Source: Adiantum capillus-veneris
Lineage: Eukaryota > Streptophyta > Polypodiopsida > Polypodiales > Pteridaceae
Assembly: GCA_014529385.2 (NCBI GenBank)
Contig: CM043949.1
Coordinates: forward strand, 114,705,477 to 114,769,476
Length of the DNA: 64,000 bases
Direction of reading: 5' to 3'
The translations under genes and the position numbers were made by a program. The notes beneath the pieces were generated by a model. That model was not told where the DNA came from. It searched no databases and worked only from the letters and a program-made list of their open reading frames with translations. Of this stretch, positions 59,198-64,000 are shown in pieces; within the stretch, counting starts at the first letter, position 1, and each line of letters opens with the position of its first letter.

Positions 59198-59211
59198 CTC
59201 CCCCCTTCCTT
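59198..59211 (-). other. Internal polypurine-like tract
   Basis: The minus strand reads AAGGAAGGGGGGAG followed by TG. It resembles the LTR-adjacent tract at 57181-57195; both share ATCTAC.....AGGAAGGGGGG with small differences. Confidence 0.5.
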
Positions 59212-59218
59212 GGGTAGA

Positions 59219-60769
59219 TCATACTTTTTGGAATGATGTCGTCACCTTTTGAAACCAATTGTTCCAATTTGTTATGGGTAAAGGCTTTAACCAATAGTTT
59301 TCGATCACCCTATGTGTTTCATCTAGTTGCAAGGGTGGTAAGGTACTCTCCCATGATTTTATTTGCAACATTGTTGGAGGTGGTGAATCTACAACGGGAG
59401 GTGCAAACTCTTTCTTGCTTGTATGGATATGTACAATGGTAGGTGGAGGTTGTGTCGAAGCTTCTATTTCCGTATAGGAACCACATGAAGAGCAAGAAGC
59501 TTTATTTGCTTTTCCTGTTCCTGAGCTAGGTGGAACAAATCGTTCTTTCTTTGGTACCCAAACTAGCTCTGGAGCAGGTGTGTCGCATTTCGTGATTTTT
59601 TCCTTTCCATGATTTTCAATTTGTTTTGGAGCCACAGGATTGGGTTTACATGGGCCAGGTGACAGGTAAGAGTACAATTTACGTTTGGGCACCCAGATTT
59701 GATCATTTTCTTTATAGTATCCTTGGGCTTCTAATAGTCGTTTAGGAATCCAGCGCCACGTTTTCTTACATTTCTTGGAGCGAGTGGGACGTTTCTTACG
59801 AGGCTTCCGTTTTTTAGCATCAGCCATGGTTACTAAAGAAGCTTTAGGGACCCACTTGTATTCTTTCTTTGTTATATTAGGATGGTTCTCGTGTGTCTCA
59901 AGCTTTCTTTCAACTACATCAGTTGAAGATCTAGAGAGTTGGGCTATGGGGACGTATGGTTCAACCTCCTGGACATGCAATGTCTTGGGTTTTATTTCCT
60001 TAGGCAATATCTCAGGGACTATGGCTTGAGTGGTAGGGATAAGAGTTGGTTTTTGCGTTGTGACACCCCCAGTCCCCCAATCAATAGTGCATTTGGTGGC
60101 TATCATCCACGTGCGTCCTAGGTTTATATTACCCTCCATAGTTCCAGTAGGCATGACCAAAAAGTCTTGAGCTACAATTCCATTGTCATAACTGACAGAA
60201 GTGTGCCAGATTCCAAAAACCGTAGTTTTTTTCTTGTTGACACCCTTGACTTGGATAATACTCTCAGATAGAGGTGGCTTCCCTAACTGACACCACACCC
60301 CATAGGATAGCAGATTATATTTAGCACCCGTGTCCAATAAGGCGTTATATAGCACTTTTCCATAGGCACTATTTAACTCAATAGGGTATCGTAGAGGTGT
60401 GTCAGAGTCCAACCAATCCTCTTCGATTTCCACGTGGAATGCATTTGTGACTCCAAGGTTAGCCTCTCGTTTTTGTCTTATACGTTGTTGTCGCTCCTTA
60501 GCCTCAGCTTGATCTTGTATCTTCTTTAACTCGGTTTGTGCTTTGGCGGCCTTCTTTTGATGAATGGTCCGTAGTTCTTCTTGGCTTAAAGGATCATAAT
60601 ATCTTTTGAATTTACTCCCATTGAGGAATCCAATGGTTTCAAATCCATCAAGAGTTTCCACACGAAGGGTACCTTGTGGGGTAATTTCACATACTCTATA
60701 TGGTCCTTTACTGGCATATTTCAACTTTTTCTTCTCTTTACGTACTCCATACATAAGGACTTTCACCAA
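59219..60769 (-). CDS. Post-integrase polyprotein part: GPY motif, aspartic-protease-like domain, WVPK repeats
   Basis: About 516 residues, overlapping the pol ORF by 32 bases in another frame. The first 60 residues (VLMYGVRKE, KGPYRVCEI, FKRYYDP) are the C-terminal GPY-type part of integrase, so the two ORFs are one polyprotein separated by a frameshift. A coiled coil (about 60-105) follows. A retropepsin-like stretch ALLDTGAKYNLLS (catalytic D at about 146) leads to CTIDWG. Then come four W-V/I-P-K motifs at about 306, 340, 359 and 404, in a Lys/Pro-rich region. Retroelement proteases normally lie before RT. None is seen before RT in this window, so this domain may be the protease or a second one. 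Confidence 0.65.
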   Translation of the reverse strand: MVKVLMYGVRKEKKKLKYASKGPYRVCEITPQGTLRVETLDGFETIGFLNGSKFKRYYDPLSQEELRTIHQKKAAKAQTELKKIQDQAEAKERQQRIRQKREANLGVTNAFHVEIEEDWLDSDTPLRYPIELNSAYGKVLYNALLDTGAKYNLLSYGVWCQLGKPPLSESIIQVKGVNKKKTTVFGIWHTSVSYDNGIVAQDFLVMPTGTMEGNINLGRTWMIATKCTIDWGTGGVTTQKPTLIPTTQAIVPEILPKEIKPKTLHVQEVEPYVPIAQLSRSSTDVVERKLETHENHPNITKKEYKWVPKASLVTMADAKKRKPRKKRPTRSKKCKKTWRWIPKRLLEAQGYYKENDQIWVPKRKLYSYLSPGPCKPNPVAPKQIENHGKEKITKCDTPAPELVWVPKKERFVPPSSGTGKANKASCSSCGSYTEIEASTQPPPTIVHIHTSKKEFAPPVVDSPPPTMLQIKSWESTLPPLQLDETHRVIENYWLKPLPITNWNNWFQKVTTSFQKV

Positions 60770-63700
60770 CTTTGATGTCCTTGTCCTTCACATGGCGATC
60801 AAACCACTTCTTTCTCCTATCCTTTTCCACAAGAGCATTTTGCACAGCCAACTGTCTCTCTTCGTCTAGTTTTTCTAAGATATACAAATGCTCGGTTAAG
60901 GGGTTAACATTCCATCCTTCTTGAGAAGCTACCCTAAGACTAGGAATGACAAACTCCCAAGGCATAACCACTTCTTGGCCGTATACCATTTTGAATGGCG
61001 TACAATTAATAGCCACTTTATAAGCAGTATGATAAGCCCATAGAGCAGATGTCAACTTCAAATCCCAATCAGTGCGATGAGCTTCTACCGTCTTGGTTAA
61101 AATAGAGATTAGAGTCTTGTTGGTGCTCTCGACTTGTCCATTAGCTTGCGGGTAATAAGGTGTAGACTTATGGTGGGATATCATAAAGGTCGTGGTAAGC
61201 TCTCTTATTACCTCATTTATAAAATGGGTACCATTATCACTAACAATTTCAAAAGGGCAACCAAATCTTGTGATAATGTTCTCAAAAAGAAACTTAGCTG
61301 TTGTCCTCGCGTCAGCTTTTTGTGAAGCCTTAGCTTCAGCCCACTTTGTTACATAGTTTGTAGCAACTAGAATATATCGAGATTGAGTGTTGCGAGCTGC
61401 GGGACTAATTGGACCTACAAAGTCTAAGCCCCATTTTTCAAATGGTTGGGTTACTTTAATAGGATGTAAGGGCATTCTGTCTTTGCACTGTGTGGTCTTG
61501 TAACGTTGGCACTCATCACACCCTTTTGTAAAAAGTGATGCATTCTTAAATAAAGTTGGCCACCAATAGCCTGATTGCAGCACCTTTCTAGCAGTCATGT
61601 CTCCTGAAAAATGTCCTCCTGCTATGCCCATATGTGCTTCTTGCAAGATATACAAATATTCATCCTCGCGGGCACAACGCCTAAGAATATCGTCCTTGCC
61701 TAGTCTATACAGAGTTCCGGCAATCAAACAATAGGGTTCACATTCTTTTACTAGCCTTCGAGAGATATCCTTACGAAGTTCCTTGGGTGGAAAACCATTA
61801 ACTAAAAAGTTAACAATGTTCTCACTCCATTCAGGCATAGTCTCAACTATGAATAGGGAAGTATCGGGTAATTCATCATCAACTCCTATAGGGGCTTCAC
61901 CATTGGGTATGCGAGACAAATGATCAGCCATGACGTGCCTTTTACCGGGTCTCACTACAATCGTGAAATCAAACTCCAGAAGAATTAACAACCATCGTGT
62001 GATTCTTCCTGTGGAGCATGGCTTGTTTACCAGATACAGCAACGCTTGATCATCCACATAAATTACAAACTTGTTTGCCAGAAGGTGGTAGCAAAATTTC
62101 TTTACTGCATAAACCATTGCTAAACCTTCTCGCTCTGTAGTGGTGTATTTCCTTTCAGCATCGTTCAATTGACGGCTTGCAAAGCTAATGGGATAGTCCA
62201 ATTTATGTTCTCCTGGTTGAGTGAGAACACACCCAACAGCAAAGTTTGATGCATCAATATGCACATGGAAAATGACATCCCAGTTAGGTGTCCTTAAAAT
62301 CGGAGCACTTGCTAGTGTTTTCTTCAATTGTTCATAGGCCTGGTCACACTCTTCAGTCCATTTAAATTCAATAAGAAGCTTGTACAAAGGACGTGCTATC
62401 TCAGCAAAAAAAAAAAAAAACCGTCGATAATAACCCACGTGTCCCATGAACCTTTGAACTCCCTTGTAATTGGTTGGTGGTGGTAACTCTAGAATCACTT
62501 TAATTTTGCTCTCATCGGTTGAGATACCATTCTTAGATACTATATGCCCTAAAATAACTCCATGCTTGACCCAAAATTGGCATTTGAACGGGCTCAATGA
62601 GATACGATATAACCTACACTTTTCAAACACCTTCCGCAAACATGATAGATGTTCTTTCCAAGAAGAGTAAACACAAAGGTCGTCTAAGAAAGCTTCACAA
62701 AACTCTCTCAAATATTCCTTAAAAGCAGTGTTTATTAATCGTTGGAATGTAGCAGGGGCATTTGTTAAGCCAAAAGCCATCACACGAAATGCAAACACGC
62801 CAAATTCTGTGATGAAGGCAGTTTTAGCTTGGTCCTCTAGCGCTATCGTGATTTGGTTGTAGCCTGAGTACCCATCTAGAAAGCTATAAGCTTCCTTGCC
62901 TGCAACTCTTTTGAGTACATGTTCGGAATATGGTAGGGGGTAATGGTCTCTTCTGGTAGCTGCATTAACTTTTTTGAGGTCCACGCACACCCTGAGTTTC
63001 CCATTCTTTTTTGGCACGATAACTATTGGAGACACCCATTCAGAGTGTTCAATAGGATATATGAACCCACATTTGATAAGCTTTTCTAGTTCTTCTTGAA
63101 TGATCTTTGCGTACTTAGGATTCATCGGGTAGGGTCTTTGTTGTACGGGCTTCGCAGTGCTAATCATAGGGATCGTATGTTGGACCAAAGAAGGTGGAAC
63201 ACCTTTCATATCATGGTATGTCCAAGCGAATATGTCCTTGAATTCCTTGAGAAGCTCTTTGAGGACCGCCTCTTCAACTTCTGTGAGGTCTTGGGCAATA
63301 AAAACAGGTTTTGATTCTTCATCGGGGTCGGCTAATTCTATTTCTTTCACTATTGTTGGACCATCATAGATTCCATTATTCCCATCGATAGGTATTCTTT
63401 GGGCTTTTGTGTACACAACCTTTGCTTCCCCTGTGGTGTAAGATTTGAAATGTTCTGGTGCAGGATGCAAGTCTGTGGATTCTGGTTGTGCTTTGGTCTG
63501 TGCTTCTATTTCTGCTTTCTTGTGTTGTCGAGCTAACTCTTGATTTTGACGCCTCCTTGCAGTGCGGCTCAACTTTGGCTTGTCTATGATCTCTAATTGG
63601 GCTATGTCATGGGTTCGTGGTCTACACCACATAACATTTTGGAGATATTCACCCCAATCGTCTACCAATTTTCGATGAGCATCACATGCTCCTATATAAC

Positions 63701-63956
63701 TGAGCCATTCTGCTGAGGATCTCTTCTTTTTTATCCTAGCACGTACATTGGCTCGATATCGATGCCTCTTAAAATTTTTCTTTTTCTTATTTGAGACCTG
63801 CTTTTGATTTGCATTTAGATCTGGCTCACTAAAGGAGTCCTCGTTGGTGTCCTCTTCACTCTCGGAGGAGCTATCATCGGTTGATGTGCTCGGTCCTTCC
63901 GAATGTTTTGACTCTGAACTTGCTCCACTCTCTAATTCATGATATTTAGAATCCAT
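60738..63956 (-). CDS. Gypsy pol: RT, RNase H, integrase
   Basis: 1072 residues from ATG at 63956; the frame is also open to the window edge, so the true start may be upstream. The Ser/Glu-rich N-terminus (SEGPSTSTDDSSSESEEDTN) and basic region (KKKKNFKRHRYRANVRARIK) are followed by RT (CVDLKKVNAATRRDHYPLPY; EAFLDDLCVYS). RNase H (HVHIDASNFAVGCVL) and integrase follow. The integrase has the H-H-C-C finger (AHMGIAGGHF; CDECQRYK) and the catalytic D-D-E (LDFVGPIS; VSDNGTHF; NGQVESTNK). It ends in a stop at 60738 after VGESPYVWST, where the GPY region continues in another frame. A run of five Phe (RRFFFFFAEI) is coded by an expanded T tract near 62407. Confidence 0.9.
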   Translation of the reverse strand: MDSKYHELESGASSESKHSEGPSTSTDDSSSESEEDTNEDSFSEPDLNANQKQVSNKKKKNFKRHRYRANVRARIKKKRSSAEWLSYIGACDAHRKLVDDWGEYLQNVMWCRPRTHDIAQLEIIDKPKLSRTARRRQNQELARQHKKAEIEAQTKAQPESTDLHPAPEHFKSYTTGEAKVVYTKAQRIPIDGNNGIYDGPTIVKEIELADPDEESKPVFIAQDLTEVEEAVLKELLKEFKDIFAWTYHDMKGVPPSLVQHTIPMISTAKPVQQRPYPMNPKYAKIIQEELEKLIKCGFIYPIEHSEWVSPIVIVPKKNGKLRVCVDLKKVNAATRRDHYPLPYSEHVLKRVAGKEAYSFLDGYSGYNQITIALEDQAKTAFITEFGVFAFRVMAFGLTNAPATFQRLINTAFKEYLREFCEAFLDDLCVYSSWKEHLSCLRKVFEKCRLYRISLSPFKCQFWVKHGVILGHIVSKNGISTDESKIKVILELPPPTNYKGVQRFMGHVGYYRRFFFFFAEIARPLYKLLIEFKWTEECDQAYEQLKKTLASAPILRTPNWDVIFHVHIDASNFAVGCVLTQPGEHKLDYPISFASRQLNDAERKYTTTEREGLAMVYAVKKFCYHLLANKFVIYVDDQALLYLVNKPCSTGRITRWLLILLEFDFTIVVRPGKRHVMADHLSRIPNGEAPIGVDDELPDTSLFIVETMPEWSENIVNFLVNGFPPKELRKDISRRLVKECEPYCLIAGTLYRLGKDDILRRCAREDEYLYILQEAHMGIAGGHFSGDMTARKVLQSGYWWPTLFKNASLFTKGCDECQRYKTTQCKDRMPLHPIKVTQPFEKWGLDFVGPISPAARNTQSRYILVATNYVTKWAEAKASQKADARTTAKFLFENIITRFGCPFEIVSDNGTHFINEVIRELTTTFMISHHKSTPYYPQANGQVESTNKTLISILTKTVEAHRTDWDLKLTSALWAYHTAYKVAINCTPFKMVYGQEVVMPWEFVIPSLRVASQEGWNVNPLTEHLYILEKLDEERQLAVQNALVEKDRRKKWFDRHVKDKDIKVGESPYVWST

Positions 63957-64000
63957 TTCACTCTGGGAGTCAGTGTCTGAGTCGTGTTGGTCAAAGTCTT

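Larger units (their letters stand above)
56620..64000 (-). mobile_element. Non-chromodomain Gypsy element, 3' portion
   Basis: On the minus strand: pol (RT, RNase H, integrase), an unusual post-integrase region, a small extra ORF, a polypurine tract and one LTR at 56620-57180. Gag and the other LTR lie past the right edge. Integrase and RT wording resembles the Athila/Tat side of plant Gypsy elements (HFSGDMTARK, FLDD); the assignment is from memory. Confidence 0.8.

Noticed and set aside
1-64000. tRNA, rRNA and CRISPR arrays
   Set aside because: No cloverleaf-like or rRNA-like segment was recognised, and repeats here are transposon-derived in a eukaryotic genome.

Overview
This is eukaryotic nuclear DNA from a land plant with a large, repeat-rich genome. 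It holds spliced genes with short GT-AG introns, plant-type TATA boxes and several layers of LTR retrotransposons with initiator-methionine-tRNA primer sites. Parts of hAT, CACTA and TTAA-target DNA transposons are also present. I lean towards a non-seed plant such as a fern, because of the Gypsy lineages and the odd gene cluster at the left, but I cannot prove this.

Left cluster (1-7.6 kb). Four genes form a compact block. On the plus strand there is a spliced DDE transposase-like gene with RAG1/Transib-like landmarks (1-1686, 5' end outside the window). A single-exon gene for a histone H3-like protein with a very long, interrupted N-terminal tail follows (1969-2892). Convergent to them on the minus strand are two spliced genes of unknown function (4085-5647 and 5893-7217). 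The second ends in a ubiquitin-like fold. Between the converging pairs lie tandem repeats and two hairpins that share the same 19-base arms. I consider this block the most interesting part of the window. It may be part of a large DNA transposon that carries its own histone variant, but no element ends are visible.

7.8-12.7 kb: a decayed Gypsy element on the minus strand (gag, protease, RT, RNase H, no integrase). 12.7-19.1 kb: mostly anonymous non-coding DNA with a long CT/GT microsatellite and a weak SINE-like segment. 19.1-33.7 kb: a Copia element on the minus strand, split by a degenerate chromodomain Gypsy element (20688-30422), which in turn holds a 1340-bp non-autonomous element flanked by TTAA. 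A broken Gypsy LTR abuts the Copia remnant. 34.4-36.2 kb: a hAT pseudogene. 36.3-36.8 kb: a truncated second copy of the TTAA element. 36.9-41.6 kb: a decayed CACTA (En/Spm) element.

41.9-64 kb: nested LTR elements. An old Gypsy copy (41920-43810 and 56303-56619) was split by a gag-only LTR element (43811-56302). That element was then split by a young, nearly intact chromodomain Gypsy element (45155-54035, perfect TTCAA target duplication, 1590-bp LTRs differing at five positions I could see). The old copy is cut again on its right by a different minus-strand LTR element (56620 to beyond 64000). That element's polyprotein carries an aspartic-protease-like domain downstream of integrase and four W-V/I-P-K repeats. 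It also has a small promoter-bearing ORF between pol and the 3' LTR.
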